Positions 1 to 11,500 of a stretch of DNA of 64,000 nucleotides are shown piece by piece; positions within the stretch are counted from its first letter, which is position 1; each line of letters begins with the position of its first letter. The translations under genes were made by a program, and so were the position numbers. The notes below the pieces were generated by a model that was not told where the DNA came from, searched no databases, and worked only from the letters and a program-made list of their open reading frames with translations. The stretch comes from Lysobacter sp. K5869. Its GTDB lineage: Bacteria > Pseudomonadota > Gammaproteobacteria > Xanthomonadales > Xanthomonadaceae. Location: positions 3,201,001 to 3,265,000 of the forward strand of contig NZ_CP072597.1 of NCBI RefSeq assembly GCF_018847975.1, given 5' to 3'.

Positions 1-322
1 TCAACGCGCTCGGCGTGGCCTGAGGATCGAGCGTCTGTTCGGCCGCGCCTTGCAGATAGGTCGCCGTGGCCAGATTGGGCGCGGCGTTGAACGCGTCGAG
101 CGCTGCGACTTGCTGCTCGACGCTGAGCTGGGCGTAGCTGGGGTTGGCGGTGAGCGCGCCGAGCGCGGCGACGGCGTCGGGGTTGTTCTCCAACTCGTCG
201 CTCAGTTCCTGTTCGCGGGTGTCCGCGGCGGTCGGCGCGGACTGCGCGCCGAGCGATGCGGATTGGCTGTCGTGGGCGCTGGAACTGCCCGAAGTGCCGG
301 ATGTGCCGTTGACGCTGTCCAT
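1..322 (-). CDS. Hypothetical protein, 3'-truncated by the window edge
   Basis: The reading frame starts at an ATG (minus strand, 322) preceded by a good ribosome binding site (AGGAG, about 8 nt upstream) and stays open to the left edge, giving 107 visible residues. The first 40 residues are rich in Ser, Gly and Ala and look disordered. They are followed by an acidic, helical-looking stretch that includes ELSDELENNPDAVAALGAL and NPSYAQLSVEQQ. No signal peptide or membrane segment is visible. I do not recognise the family. It lies downstream of the MFS exporter gene, 148 bp away and on the same strand, so it may be unrelated to the PTM cluster. The C-terminal part is outside the window. Confidence 0.55.
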   Translation of the reverse strand, partial: MDSVNGTSGTSGSSSAHDSQSASLGAQSAPTAADTREQELSDELENNPDAVAALGALTANPSYAQLSVEQQVAALDAFNAAPNLATATYLQGAAEQTLDPQATPSAL

Positions 323-470
323 GAGGCGGTCTCCTGGTCGTGCGCCGGCGCGGCGTGGGGGAACGCGCGCGGCGCGGGGCTCGCAGCCATTGCAGTGGCC
401 GCGGCCGCGCGGGGACAGCTAGGAACGACCCTAGGAAACGGTTGCGGTCGCGTTGCGGGCGTGCACTGCG

Positions 471-1955
471 TCACGAACCGGACGCGCTTTCGGCCAATTC
501 GGCGGGCGAGGCGTCGCGCGGCCGGATCCAGGCGTAGCACAGCAGGGACAAGGCGATGCCCGCGGCCGCGGCGAAGAATAGTTCGGCGAAGGCGCCGCGC
601 AGCAGCGCGCGCGTCGTCGCCGGCAGCGCGCGCGCGACCGCGCCTTCGGCGCCGAGCGCGCCCATCAGCGCGCCGCCGCCGTGTCGCACGCGCGCGACGA
701 TCATCGCCGAGGCGGCGGCGACCACGACTGCGGTGCCGAGCGTGCGGCTCAGCGCCATCGCTCCGGTCAACGCGCCGAGCTGGCGCGCCGGCGCGGCGTT
801 CTGCGCCACTGCGTTGATCGTCGCCATGCACGGGCCGAGCCCGAACGCGACCAAGGCCAGCAGCGCGCTGGCCATCCACGCGCTCAACTGCGTCGCCAGC
901 GCGCCCATCGCGGCGAAGGCCAGCGCCGCGACCGCGAGGCCCGGCAGCACCGGCCGCTTGTAGTCGCCGCTGCGCGCGACGCTGCGGCCGCCGAGCAGCG
1001 CGCCGATCGCGCCGGTGAGCAGCGCCGGCACCAGCAGCGCGCCGGACAGCGCCGGGCGCAGGCCGTGGCCGAGCTGCCAGTACGCCGGCATCAACACCGC
1101 CACCGCGATGTAGAAACCGTACAACAGCAGGCTCGCGGCCAGCGCCGGGCCGATGGCCGGATCGCGCAGCCACGCCGGCGCCAGCAGCGGATCGGCGCTG
1201 CCGCGCTGACGGGCGAAGAAGGCCGCGCCGGCGATCAGCGCGACGGCGAGGCTCGACAGCACCGGCATCGACGTCCACGGATGGCGCGCGCCGCCCCACG
1301 ACAGCGCCAGCAAGAACGCGCTGGTGGCGGTGGCGAACAGCGCGGTGGCGGCCGGGTCGATGCGGCCCGCGCCGTCGCCGCGGCCGAGCGCGCGCAGGCC
1401 GGGCGCGCCGATCCACAGCACCAGCGCGCCCAGCGGCAGGTTGATCCAGAAGATCGCGCGCCAGTGCAGCCAATCGCTGAGCGCGCCGCCGAGCAGCGGG
1501 CCGATCAAACCGGCCGCCGCCCACACCAGGGCGAAGTAGCCGGCGTAGCGGCTGCGCTGCGCCGGCCCCGCGAGCTGAGCGACCGCCGCCTGCGCGACTA
1601 CGATCAATCCGGCGCCGCCGACGCCCTGGATCGCGCGGCCGGCGATCAGCGTGCGCATGTCCGGGGCCAGCGCGCAGACGGTCGAGCCGAGCGCGAACAG
1701 CGCCATGCATGCGCGCAGCAGCGCGCGGCGGCCGTGCAGGTCGCTGAGCTTGCCGATCACCGGCGTGGCCGCGGCGGTGGCGAGCAGATACGCCGACAAA
1801 GCCCAGCCGAGCAGGTCGAAGCCGGCCAGATCGCGCACGATCGCCGGCAGCGCGGTGGCGACGATGGTCTGCTCCAGCGCGCCGAGGAACAGCGCGAGCA
1901 GCAGGCCGGTCAGCAGGCGCGAATGGCCGGCGGGGGCGGGCGGGGCGGAAGTCAT
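471..1955 (-). CDS. MFS drug/metabolite exporter, DHA2 (EmrB/QacA) type
   Basis: This is a 494-residue integral membrane protein that probably exports a small molecule by proton antiport across the inner membrane. The N-terminus carries the typical DHA2 opening (LEQTIVATALPAIVRDL). The MFS motif A follows (GKLSDLHGRRALL). Many hydrophobic segments run to the C-terminus, and the length suits a 14-segment DHA2 protein. The start is the ATG that gives MTSAPPAPAGHSR, because it has an AGGA site about 7 nt upstream; an upstream in-frame ATG would add 39 residues that look non-coding. It is the last gene of the minus-strand PTM cluster, 130 bp after the FAD oxidoreductase gene, so export of the tetramate product is the likely role. 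The substrate is inferred from context only. Confidence 0.88.
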   Translation of the reverse strand: MTSAPPAPAGHSRLLTGLLLALFLGALEQTIVATALPAIVRDLAGFDLLGWALSAYLLATAAATPVIGKLSDLHGRRALLRACMALFALGSTVCALAPDMRTLIAGRAIQGVGGAGLIVVAQAAVAQLAGPAQRSRYAGYFALVWAAAGLIGPLLGGALSDWLHWRAIFWINLPLGALVLWIGAPGLRALGRGDGAGRIDPAATALFATATSAFLLALSWGGARHPWTSMPVLSSLAVALIAGAAFFARQRGSADPLLAPAWLRDPAIGPALAASLLLYGFYIAVAVLMPAYWQLGHGLRPALSGALLVPALLTGAIGALLGGRSVARSGDYKRPVLPGLAVAALAFAAMGALATQLSAWMASALLALVAFGLGPCMATINAVAQNAAPARQLGALTGAMALSRTLGTAVVVAAASAMIVARVRHGGGALMGALGAEGAVARALPATTRALLRGAFAELFFAAAAGIALSLLCYAWIRPRDASPAELAESASGS

Positions 1956-2085
1956 GGCCGGTCCTGGCGGTGATGCGGGAAGGAGAGACGAAAGGACGAT
2001 CGCAACAGCGGCTCGTTGCATCGCGGCGTGCGTACGGCGCGAGCGGAAGCCTCCGCTGCGCGCCGCACGCACGCCGTGCGCGCCG

Positions 2086-3813
2086 CTAAGTGCTCGCCGC
2101 GCGCGTGGTCACCAACTGCGGAAACCCGCTCGGCGGCGAGTACGCGGGCTTGGACGGCCCCACCGCATGGATCAGATGCGTGGGCAGCGGCGCGTGGTCG
2201 TCGATGCTGGCGGTGAAGTCCTTATCGTCGTCCTTGCAGATGAAGTGCATGACGTGGCGGCCCGCGGCGGCGGCGCGGATCAGGCCGCCGGTGGTGGCCC
2301 ACACGCCGGAGATGTAGAAGTTCGACAGCCCTTCCATCACCGGCCCGTGCTTCTTGATCTCCTCCTCCATGGTCTCGCCGCTTTCCACGAACGGCTGCCA
2401 GCCCAGCACGGTGCCGTCGTAGTTGCCGGTGTAGCGCACCTGGGTCAGCGGGCTGGAGACGTCGCGCACGACGATGGAATCCTTCAGCCCCGGATAGCGC
2501 TTTTCCAGCAAGCGGATCATCGCGTTGCTGACCCGGCGCTTGGCCGCGTGGTACTCGTGGCCGCGCCGCACCGGCAAGGTGTGCAGCTCCTCGCCCTTGC
2601 GCTTGCGGCTGACTTGCTCGGGGCCTTCGTTGAGCGCGCGCCACGGCGCGATGTCGCAGAAGTAAGTCGCATAGACGATGCAATGGTCCTTCGGCGCCAG
2701 CTCCGGGTAATGCTGGCTGCGGAACTGCACGTTGATGCTGGGATGGCGGATGCCGAGCATCTCCTGCGCTTCCTCGTCGTCGAGCAGATACGTGGCGCAG
2801 GGCTCGCCCTCGGGGAAGGGCTTGTTCAAGCCGAGGAAGGTGATGAAGTAGCCCGGGAAGACCATGTGCGGCTCGGCGATGGTCTGGGTGTAGAGCTTGC
2901 GGTAGGTCTCGTTGAGATAGCGCCCCTTGAGGAACTTCATCAGCGTGGTCTGGCCGTCGGCGGCGGAGACCACGATGTCGGAACGGATCTCGCGCCCGTC
3001 GCTCAGGCGGATGCCGACCGCGCGGTCGTCCTCGACCAGGATTTCCTCGACCTTGGCGTTGTAATGCACTTGCCCGCCCAGGCGCTTGTAGCGCTGTTCG
3101 ATCGAGGTCGCCAGGCCCAGCGAGCCGTGCTCGGGCACGCCGGCGGACAGGTTGGCGTGCGAGGCGAGCTGGAAGTAGAACGGCAGCACCGGGAAGTTCT
3201 GGTGCTTTTCGTAGAGGATGAAATTGAACGCCTCGCGCAGCAGCGGGTCCTTGAACTTGGCCGAGTAGTCGGTCATCAGCACGCTGATCGACTTGCGGAT
3301 GGCGTTGAAGTAAGGGAGGAAGGACGCCAGCATCTTCCAACGCTCCCAGCGCCCCATCAGCCCGACCGGTTTGAGGAAGGGGTACACCGCCAGCGCCTTG
3401 CGGAAGCTGCGCAAACCCTTGACGAAGTCGCGGATCAGCTTGGCGTCGGCCGGCGAATGCTCGATCAGGTGCGCTTCGAGCCGGTCCGGGTCGGAATAGA
3501 AATACACCGCGCGGCCGTCGCGGCCGCGCACGATGTTGAACACGTCGAAGTGGCGCATCTGCTTGCCTTGCAGCGCGCCCAGTTCCAGCCAGATCTGATG
3601 CATCTCGTTGCCCGGGCCGTTGCCGAGCAGCCAGCTGATGCAGCAATCGAAGGTGAAATCGCCGCGTTCCCAGGCCGTGCAGCAGCCGCCGGGGATTTCG
3701 TGCATCTCGAAGATCTGGGTCTTGTAGCCGTTCATCTGCGCGTAGCAGCCGGTGGACAGGCCGCCCAATCCCGCGCCGATGATGATCATGCTTTCTCGCT
3801 TGCTGCTCGCCAT
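2086..3813 (-). CDS. FAD-dependent phytoene-desaturase-like oxidoreductase, PTM cyclisation enzyme
   Basis: This 575-residue flavoprotein belongs to the family that closes the carbocycles of polycyclic tetramate macrolactams by reductive or oxidative cyclisation of the polyene chains. The FAD-binding Rossmann motif is at residues 10-16 (IIIGAGLGG), and a family-typical PGGCC follows near residue 43. Further conserved blocks are LGLATSIEQRY and, at the C-terminus, GVWATTGGLIRAAAAGRH, which is the FAD/substrate-closing segment of phytoene desaturases. The start ATG has AGGAG 7-8 nt upstream. It begins 13 bp after the stop of the other FAD enzyme gene and is clearly a paralogue of it. In PTM pathways two such enzymes commonly make the first and second five-membered rings. 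Which ring this one makes cannot be read from the sequence. Confidence 0.9.
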   Translation of the reverse strand: MASSKRESMIIIGAGLGGLSTGCYAQMNGYKTQIFEMHEIPGGCCTAWERGDFTFDCCISWLLGNGPGNEMHQIWLELGALQGKQMRHFDVFNIVRGRDGRAVYFYSDPDRLEAHLIEHSPADAKLIRDFVKGLRSFRKALAVYPFLKPVGLMGRWERWKMLASFLPYFNAIRKSISVLMTDYSAKFKDPLLREAFNFILYEKHQNFPVLPFYFQLASHANLSAGVPEHGSLGLATSIEQRYKRLGGQVHYNAKVEEILVEDDRAVGIRLSDGREIRSDIVVSAADGQTTLMKFLKGRYLNETYRKLYTQTIAEPHMVFPGYFITFLGLNKPFPEGEPCATYLLDDEEAQEMLGIRHPSINVQFRSQHYPELAPKDHCIVYATYFCDIAPWRALNEGPEQVSRKRKGEELHTLPVRRGHEYHAAKRRVSNAMIRLLEKRYPGLKDSIVVRDVSSPLTQVRYTGNYDGTVLGWQPFVESGETMEEEIKKHGPVMEGLSNFYISGVWATTGGLIRAAAAGRHVMHFICKDDDKDFTASIDDHAPLPTHLIHAVGPSKPAYSPPSGFPQLVTTRAAST

Positions 3814-3826
3814 GGCCGGGCTCCTG

Positions 3827-5554
3827 TCAGGCGGGGGAGGCGCTCGACGCCAGCACAGCGTCGGCGGCGTGCGCGGCGCGCGCGGGACGGTCCAGCGGCG
3901 CCTGCTTGTCCAATTGCGGGAAGTGCCCGAGCTTGCCGGTGTGCCAGCGTTCGGCGCCGCGGCTTTCGAAGGCCTGGAAATCGCGGCCGAGCTCCTGGCA
4001 GATGTACTGCATGACGAAGCGGCCGGTGGACGCGGCGCGGATCAGGCCGCCCAGGCCGACCCATTGCCCGGCCATGTAGAAGCCCTTGAGCCCGGGCAAC
4101 TGCATGCGGCCCTGGTTGACCAGCGTGTTCGCCAGTTCCTCGGCGTCGCTGAAGGCCTTCCACGCCAGGATCGAACCGTTGCTGTTGCCGGTGTAGCGCT
4201 TGGTCGTCGCCGGCGAGGCCACGTCGACCAGCTCGATCCGCTCGCCGATGCCGGGATAGCGCTTTTCCAGGAAGCCGCGCACGAAATCGGCGACCTGGCG
4301 TTTCTCGGCCCAGTAACGCTTGCGGTCCTCGGTGCGCAAGGTGCGCCAGTAGTGGAAATCGCTGAAGTAGGTGCAGTGGATCACCGCGCGGCCGGGGGGG
4401 GCGAAGCCGTCGGAATAGCGCGAGCGCAGCTGCACGACGATGCTGTTCTGCATCGCGCCCGGCAGTTGCTTGCCTTCTTCCTCGCTGAGGAAATAGGTGG
4501 TGCTGTGCGAATCCTCGGGATCGAAATCGCCGGTCAGGCCGACGAAGGCCGAGACCACGGCCGGGAACAGTTCGCCGGGCTTGTTCAACATCTCGCCGTA
4601 GAGCTTGTCGATCGCCGGGCTGGTGTACTTGCCGTCCAGCATCCCGTACAGCGTGGTGTGGCCGTCGGCGGCGGAGATCACGATGTCGGCGTAGTGGCGC
4701 GCGCCGCCTTTGAGTTCGACGCCGACCGCGCGGTCGTTCTCGACCAGGATCTTGTCCACGCGCGAGCGGTAGTTGAGGATGCCGCCGAGCGCGAGGTAAC
4801 GCTCCTCGATCGAACGCGACAGCCCGAGCGAGCCGCCCTCGGGAAAGCCGGCGTTGTTGTTGTGGGCGCAGGCCATGTTGTAGAGGTACGGCAGCACCGG
4901 AAAGGTTTCCGGGTCTTGATAGAAGATGTTGCGGAACGCGCGCCGCAGCAGCGGGTCCTGGAAGCGGTCGGCGAAGCGGTGCATCGGGGTCGCGCCGTTG
5001 CGCCAGAACAGCCGGAACGCCGGCAGGATCTTCAGCAGCGTGCGCAGCTTTTCGCCGACGCTCTTGAGCGGGTCGGGAGTCAGGAACGGATACAGCTCGA
5101 TCTTGACGAAGCGGCGCAGGTCGGCGCAGAAGGCCTTGATCGGCTCGGCGTCGGCCGGAGAAATTTCCAGCAGATGCGCTTCGAGCCGGTCCGGGTCGTT
5201 GTAGAACGTCACCGAGCGCCCGTGTTCGTCGACGACTTTATTGAACATGTCGAAGTCGCGCACGGTCTTGCCGTCGAGCGCGCCGAGTTCGCGCCAGACC
5301 CGGTTGGCGTCGTTGCCGGCGCCGGTGCCGATCAGCCATTCGATGCAGTAGTCGAAGATGTAGCCCTGGCGCGACCAGGCGGTGCAGCAACCGCCCGGCA
5401 GCACGTGGGATTCGAAGATGCGCGTCTGCAATCCGTTCATCTGGCCGTAGACGCCGGCGGACATGCCGCCGACGCCGCCGCCGATGACGATCGCCCGCGG
5501 TTTGCCGTCCGCAGACGGCCCGCGCGCGCTCCAATCGGGGCCGGTCTCACGCAT
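3827..5554 (-). CDS. FAD-dependent phytoene-desaturase-like oxidoreductase, PTM cyclisation enzyme
   Basis: This is the second paralogue of the pair, 575 residues from the chosen start. The FAD motif is AIVIGGGVGGMSAG near the N-terminus, followed by LPGGCCTAW; the C-terminal block is GQWVGLGGLIRAASTGR. The start is the ATG that gives MRETGPDWS. It lies inside the last codons of the PKS-NRPS gene, so the two genes overlap by 8 bp, which suggests translational coupling. An upstream in-frame start would add 21 arginine-rich residues encoded entirely within the PKS-NRPS gene. As in HSAF-type pathways it should act on the polyene tetramate released by the PKS-NRPS. Only two FAD enzymes of this kind are found here. 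Confidence 0.9.
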   Translation of the reverse strand: MRETGPDWSARGPSADGKPRAIVIGGGVGGMSAGVYGQMNGLQTRIFESHVLPGGCCTAWSRQGYIFDYCIEWLIGTGAGNDANRVWRELGALDGKTVRDFDMFNKVVDEHGRSVTFYNDPDRLEAHLLEISPADAEPIKAFCADLRRFVKIELYPFLTPDPLKSVGEKLRTLLKILPAFRLFWRNGATPMHRFADRFQDPLLRRAFRNIFYQDPETFPVLPYLYNMACAHNNNAGFPEGGSLGLSRSIEERYLALGGILNYRSRVDKILVENDRAVGVELKGGARHYADIVISAADGHTTLYGMLDGKYTSPAIDKLYGEMLNKPGELFPAVVSAFVGLTGDFDPEDSHSTTYFLSEEEGKQLPGAMQNSIVVQLRSRYSDGFAPPGRAVIHCTYFSDFHYWRTLRTEDRKRYWAEKRQVADFVRGFLEKRYPGIGERIELVDVASPATTKRYTGNSNGSILAWKAFSDAEELANTLVNQGRMQLPGLKGFYMAGQWVGLGGLIRAASTGRFVMQYICQELGRDFQAFESRGAERWHTGKLGHFPQLDKQAPLDRPARAAHAADAVLASSASPA

Positions 5555-8500
5555 GGCCCGCTTCTCCGACCAGAATCCCGCGCGCCAGCGCCGCGTTCTT
5601 CTCGATGTAGTCGGCATCGAGCATGTCGGCGTGCTTGCCGTAACCGCGGAACACCTGACTGCGGGTCAGCGAACTGCCGTGCCAGGTGCCGCGCTGGCCG
5701 GTGCCGTAGAACACCAGTTTGTCCTCGTCGGAAATCACGCTGACCGGCGCGGCGATGGTGCCCAGGTTCGGGGTCTGGCTGCAGAAGCGGATGTAGTCCT
5801 TGGCCTGCTCCAGAGTGTCGTGGGCGAGCAGCTCCGAGCCGGTGTGCTTGCGCAGATGCTCGGTGAGTTCGCGCTCGAACGCCTCGAAGTGCTCGTTGCC
5901 CAGTTCGAAGGATTCCGGGATGCGGTAGGAATCCATGATGACCACGTTGGGCACTTCGCGGCCGCGGCGTTCGAGTTCCTTGGCCACTTCGAAGGCGAGG
6001 TTGCCGCCGAGCGAGTAGCCGAACAAGGTGCAGTGGCCTTCGGCGTGGATGCTCTCGATCAGGTCGGCGTAGCGCGCGACCTTGTCGTCGCCGAGCAGGT
6101 AGTTGAAGGAAACGAACTCGTACTCGGGCAGATGCACCGCGAGTTGGCGATAGACCAATCCGTGGCCCCCGGCCGGCGGGAAGCAGAAGATGGTCTGCTC
6201 GTGCCCGCGCCCGGCGTTGAAGCGCAGATACGGCTGGGCGCCGGCGACGCGGCCCAGGCTGATCGCTTCCACCGTCTTGGCCATGCCGTGCAGGGTGGTG
6301 AGCTTGAACAGCTGGCTCACCTCGATGGCGATGTTGAACTCGCTCTGCAGGTTGTAGATCAGTTCGATCAGCTTGATCGAGCTGCCGCCGACCTCGAAGA
6401 AGTCGTCGTGCAGGCCGACCTGCTGCAGGCCCAGCAACTGCTTCCAATGCTCGGCCATGCGGGTTTCGAACAAGGTCTGCGGCGGCTCGTACGCGGCCGC
6501 GGCGGCGTTGGCGTCGGGCGCCGGCAGTGCGGCCAGATCGACCTTGCCGTTGCCCGACAGCGGCAGCGCGTCGAGCTGCACGTACTGCGCGGGGATCATG
6601 AAGGTCGGCAGGTACTGCGCCAGATGCTCGCGCAGCGCGCGCCAGTTCAAGGTCTCGCCGGCGTCGGCGGCGACGCAGTAGGCGCACAGCGCGGACTCGC
6701 CGCGCGCGTCCTCGCGCACGGTCAGCACCGCCTGGGCGATGGGCGGCCATGCGGCGAGCTGCGATTCGATCTCGCCGATCTCGACGCGATGGCCGCGCAC
6801 CTTGACCTGACCGTCGGCGCGGCCGATCAGCTGCACCTGCCCGTCGGCGCTCCAGCGCGCGAGGTCGCCGGTGCGATAGACCCGCACCTGGGCGCCGTCG
6901 CGGCCCAGCGGCAGTTCGCCGAAGCGCTGCGCGGTCTGTTCCTCATCGTTGACGTAACCCGCGCAGACGCCGCCGCCGCCGATCCACAGCTCGCCGGCCA
7001 CGCCCGCCGGCACCGGCTGACGGCGCTCGTCGAGGAGGTACAGCGCGGTGTTCGGGAACGGCCGGCCGATCGGCACCATGCGGCTGCCTTCCAGATCGGC
7101 GGCGTCGCCCTCGAACCAGGTGCTGTCGATGGTCGCTTCGCTGAGGCCGTAGGAATTGATCGTGCGCGTGTCCGGCCCCGCCAGCGCGCGCAGGCGCCGG
7201 TACTCCTCGACCTTCCACACGTCCGAGCCGACCACGAGCAAACGCATGAAGTCCAGCCGCAGGTTTTCGCGCTCGCAGTAATCCATGAGGCCGCGCACCA
7301 CCGCCGGCACGAACTCGGCGGCGTCGACCTGTTCCTCGACCATCGCCTTATAGAGACGCTGAGTGTTGAACAGCAGTTCGCGCGTTACCGGCACCAAGGT
7401 CTTGCCCGAGCACAGCGCGCGGGCGAAATCGCCGGCGAACACGTCGAAGGAGAAGCTCGCCATCTGCAAGTGCGCGCGGGTCCGGTCGAGCGCGTACTCG
7501 CGCCGCCAGCCGGCATAGGCCGAGGCCCAGTTGGCGTGGGTGACCCGCACCGCTTTGGGCTTGCCGGTCGAGCCGGAGGTGTAGATCACGTACGCCGTAT
7601 CCGACGGCGCCACCGCGACATCGACCGGCGAGGCGTCGGTGTCGGCGTCGGCGATCAGTTGCAGTTCGTCCGGCGTCAGCACGTCGCCGTCCCAACCGGC
7701 CAGGCGTTCGCGGCGCTCCTCGTCGATCACCGCCAGCTTGGCGCCGGCGTGAGCGGCCATGTAGGCCAGACGTTCGGCCGGGTAGTCCGGATCCAGCGGC
7801 AGGTACGCGCCGCCGGCCTTGAGCACAGCGAGCAGGGTCACGACGAGTTCGGGCGACTTGTCCAGGCACAGCGCCACCACCGAGCCGCCGCCGACGCCGA
7901 GTTCGCGCAGCTTGCGCGCGAGCCGGTTGGAGCGGCGCTCCAGCTCGCCGTAGCTGAGCCGGCGGGTGTCGCCGCGTTCGCTCGGCACCGCCACCGCCAG
8001 CGCTTCGGGCGCGGCCTGGGCGGCGCGCGCGATCAGCGCGTGCACCGGCGCGTCGGCGACGACGGTGTCGTCGGCGCCGCTCCAGCGGCCGAGCACGTCG
8101 GCGCGCTCCTCGCGGCCGAGCAATTGCAGTTCGGCGATGGATGCCTGCGCCGGAAGCCGGGTCAGGCCGTCGAGCAGGTTGACGTAGTGCGCGGCGAGCC
8201 GCTGCACGGTCTGCGGCAGGAACAGGTCGGTGTTGTACTTGAACACGCAGTGGAACCGGCCATCGGCTTCGTCCTCATAGGCCGACAAGGTCAGGTCGAA
8301 CTGGCCTTCTTCTTCCGGCAGCTCGATGTATTCCAGGCGGTAGCCGTACTTCTCGGTCGCGACCTTGTGCGCGAGCAGGATGAACATGGCCTGGAACACC
8401 GCCGAGCGGCTCGGATCGTGCTGCAGGCCGAGCTTCTCCACCAGCAGCACGAACGGATACTCCTGGTTGTCCAGGCCGTTGAGCACGGTGCGCTGCACCT

Positions 8501-11500
8501 GCGCGATCAGCTCGGCCACGCTGGGCTGCGCGCTCAGGTCCACGTGCAGCGGCAGCGGGTTGACGAAGTAGCCGTAGACCTGGGCGAACTCTTCCTGGGT
8601 GCGGCCCATCACCGGGCTGCCGACGATCACGTCGTCCTGGCCGGTGTAGCGCTGCAGCAGCACGTAGTAGGCCGCCATCAACACCATGAACACGGTGGCG
8701 CCGTGCTCGCGCGCCAGGGTGTGGATGCGCGCGCTGAGCTCGCGGTCGAGCACGAAGAACTCCGAGGCGCCGTTGTTGGTCTGCACGATGGGGCGCGGCT
8801 TGTCGGTCGGCAGCGCCAGGATCGGCACCTGCGCCGGCAGGTGCGACTTCCAGTACTCCAGCATCTTCGAGGCCTCGCGCGAGGCCAGGAACTTGCTCTG
8901 CCAGTTGAGGAAGTCCAGGTACTTGGCGCGCACCGGCGCCAGTTCGGTCTTCTCCTTGCGCCGCAGCCCTTCGTAGATCGACAGCAGTTCCTCGATGAAG
9001 GTGAAGGTCGAGATCGCGTCGGAGATGATGTGGTGGACCGCCTTCATGATCACCCAGCGGTCCTTGCCGCGCTTGAACAAGCGGAAGCGCACCAGCGGGT
9101 CGTGCTCCAGGTCGTAGGGCTTGCGGTACTCGCGGACGATTTGCTGGTGGATCTCGTCCCAGCTCTTGTCCTGCACGTCGAACAGGCCCAGGTCGGCCTC
9201 GCTGTGCGGGCGGATCACCTGCACGGCCTGACCGCGGTCGAGCACGAAGTTGGCGCGCAGGCTCGGGTGGCGCGCGATCAGCTCGCGCACCGCCTGGAAC
9301 ATCAGCTCGGGTTGCAGCTCGGTGCGCACCTCGACCGCGCCGCCGATGTTGTAGGCGAAGCCGTCGGGGTTGAGCTGCTTGAGGAACCACAGCGCGTTCT
9401 GGTTCTGGGTCAGCGGGTAGCGGGTTTCGTCGGTGTGCGCCTCGAACTGGGCGGCGCCGTCGTCGTCGCCGTCGCCGGCGACCAACTCGACCAGACCGGC
9501 GTGCAACTGCTCGGTCAAGGTGCCGATGGTCGAACTGCTCAGCAGCGTCACCACCGGCAGCGCGACTTTGAGCTCGGTGTGGATGCGCGCGCGCAGTTCC
9601 ATCGCCAGCAGCGAATCCAGGCCGAGCGCGTTGAGGCTGGCCTCGGCGTCGATCTGCTCGGGCTTGACCCGCATGACCTGGGCGATCAGACCGTGGAAGC
9701 GCTCGCTCAGCAGGCTCCAGCGCGTCAGCGCATCGGCGTCGCGGAAGGCTTCGACGAAGCTGCCGTGCTCGGCCGCGCCGCTGCCGGCGCCGAGCTTGGC
9801 CAGTTCCTCGATCAGCGGCGGCGGCGAGGAATACCACGCCATGAAGATCGGCCAATCGACCACGGTGGCGACCAGCAGTTGGGCGCGGTCCTGGCCGATC
9901 ACGCGTTCGAGCACGTCCATGCCGGCGTCGGGCGAGAGCGAACTCATGCCGCGGCTGTTGCGGTAATGCTCGATCAGGCCGAGTTCTTCGATCATGCCGG
10001 TCGCCCACGGACCCCAATCGACCGCGAGCGCGGGCAGGCCTTGCGCGCGGCGATGATGCGCCAGCGCGTCGAGGAAGGCGTTGCCGGCGGCGTAGTTGGC
10101 TTGGCCGGCGGTGGTGACGATGGAGGCGATCGAAGCGAACAGCACGAAGTGGTCGAGCGGCTGGTCGGCCAGATGCTTGTGCAGCAGCCAGCCGCCGATC
10201 ACCTTGGGTTCGTACACCGGATCGAAGCTGTCGCGCTGCATGTCGGCGAGCAAGGTGTCGCGCACCTGTCCGGCCAGATGGAAGGCGCCGCGGATCGGCG
10301 GCAGCTCGCGCTGGCGGTAATCGGCGAGCCAGCCGCGCAGCGCGCCTTCGTCGGTGATGTCGAGCTGGGCCAGGATCGGCTCGGCGCCGAGCTGTTCGAG
10401 TTCCTTGAGGAAACGCACCGCGCGGCCGGCGGCGCTGGCCGGATCGGTGTCGCGCCACTGCGCGCGCGGCGGCAGCTTGGTGCGGCCGACCAGGATCAGC
10501 TTGCGCGCGCCGCGCTTGACCAGGGTGCGGCAGAGCAGGCGGCCGAGCGCGCCGAACGCGCCGGTGACCAAGTAAGCGCCGTCGCTGCGCAGGCGCAGCG
10601 GCAGCGGCTTGGTCAGGCCTTCGGCCGGCAGCAGGCGCCCGGTGTAGCGCTTGCCGTCGCGCAGCGCCACTTCGTCTTCGTCCGCGCGCAGCAGTTCGGC
10701 GCGCAGCAGCGCGGCTTCGGCGACGCGTTCGACCGGGTCGTGGCCTGCGCGCAGCGGCAGATCGACCAGCTTGCCGCGCTGGGCGATCAGTTCCTGATAG
10801 CCGAGCACGCGGCCGATGCCCCAGGCCGGCGCGCCGAGCGGCTCGACCGCATCGCCGCGGTTCACCGCCTGGGTGCCGCGGGTGACGATGTGCAGCTTGC
10901 CGTGCGGATGCGCCGTGCTCAGCGCCTGCGCCAGCGCGATCAGCGAGTACGCGCCGCGGCTGTTGCCGTTCTGCAGCGCCGGCGTATCGGCTTCGTCGAC
11001 GCTGGGCTGATCGAGGTTCCACAAGTGCACGATGCGGCCGAAGCGGCCGGCGCCGGCCTTGTCGAGGTCGGCGAACAAACGCTGCAAATCCTTGGCCACG
11101 CCGGGCGCGACGCTGGATTCGTGCAGATCCTTCTCCAGTTTGTAGCGCTTGCCCGGACGCACCAGGTGCGCGCGCTCGCCGCGGCTTTCGGCCAGCGCGG
11201 CGAGTTCGTCGCCGAGACCGTGTTCGTCGGCGAAGATCAGCCAGCCGTCGGGTTCCTCGGCGCCCGCCTCGGTCTGTTCGGGCGCTTGCGCGTCGCTCTC
11301 GGCGATCTCGTGCCACTGGGTTTCGGCCAGCCAGCCGTCGATGGTCGGCAGGCCGACCTTGGCGCTGGCGTTCTCGACGTTGGCGGCGCGGAAGCCGGCG
11401 ACCTTGCCGAGCGCGCGACCGTCTTCGCCGTAGACCAGGATGTCGCCGATCAATTCGTCGCCGCCATCAAAGGTGATCTGCGCATGCACCCACAGCGTGC

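Noticed and set aside
1..2085. A missing OX4-like dehydrogenase at the left end
   Set aside because: All frames left of the exporter were read; the only supported gene is the truncated unknown protein, which has no Rossmann or zinc-dehydrogenase motif in the visible part.
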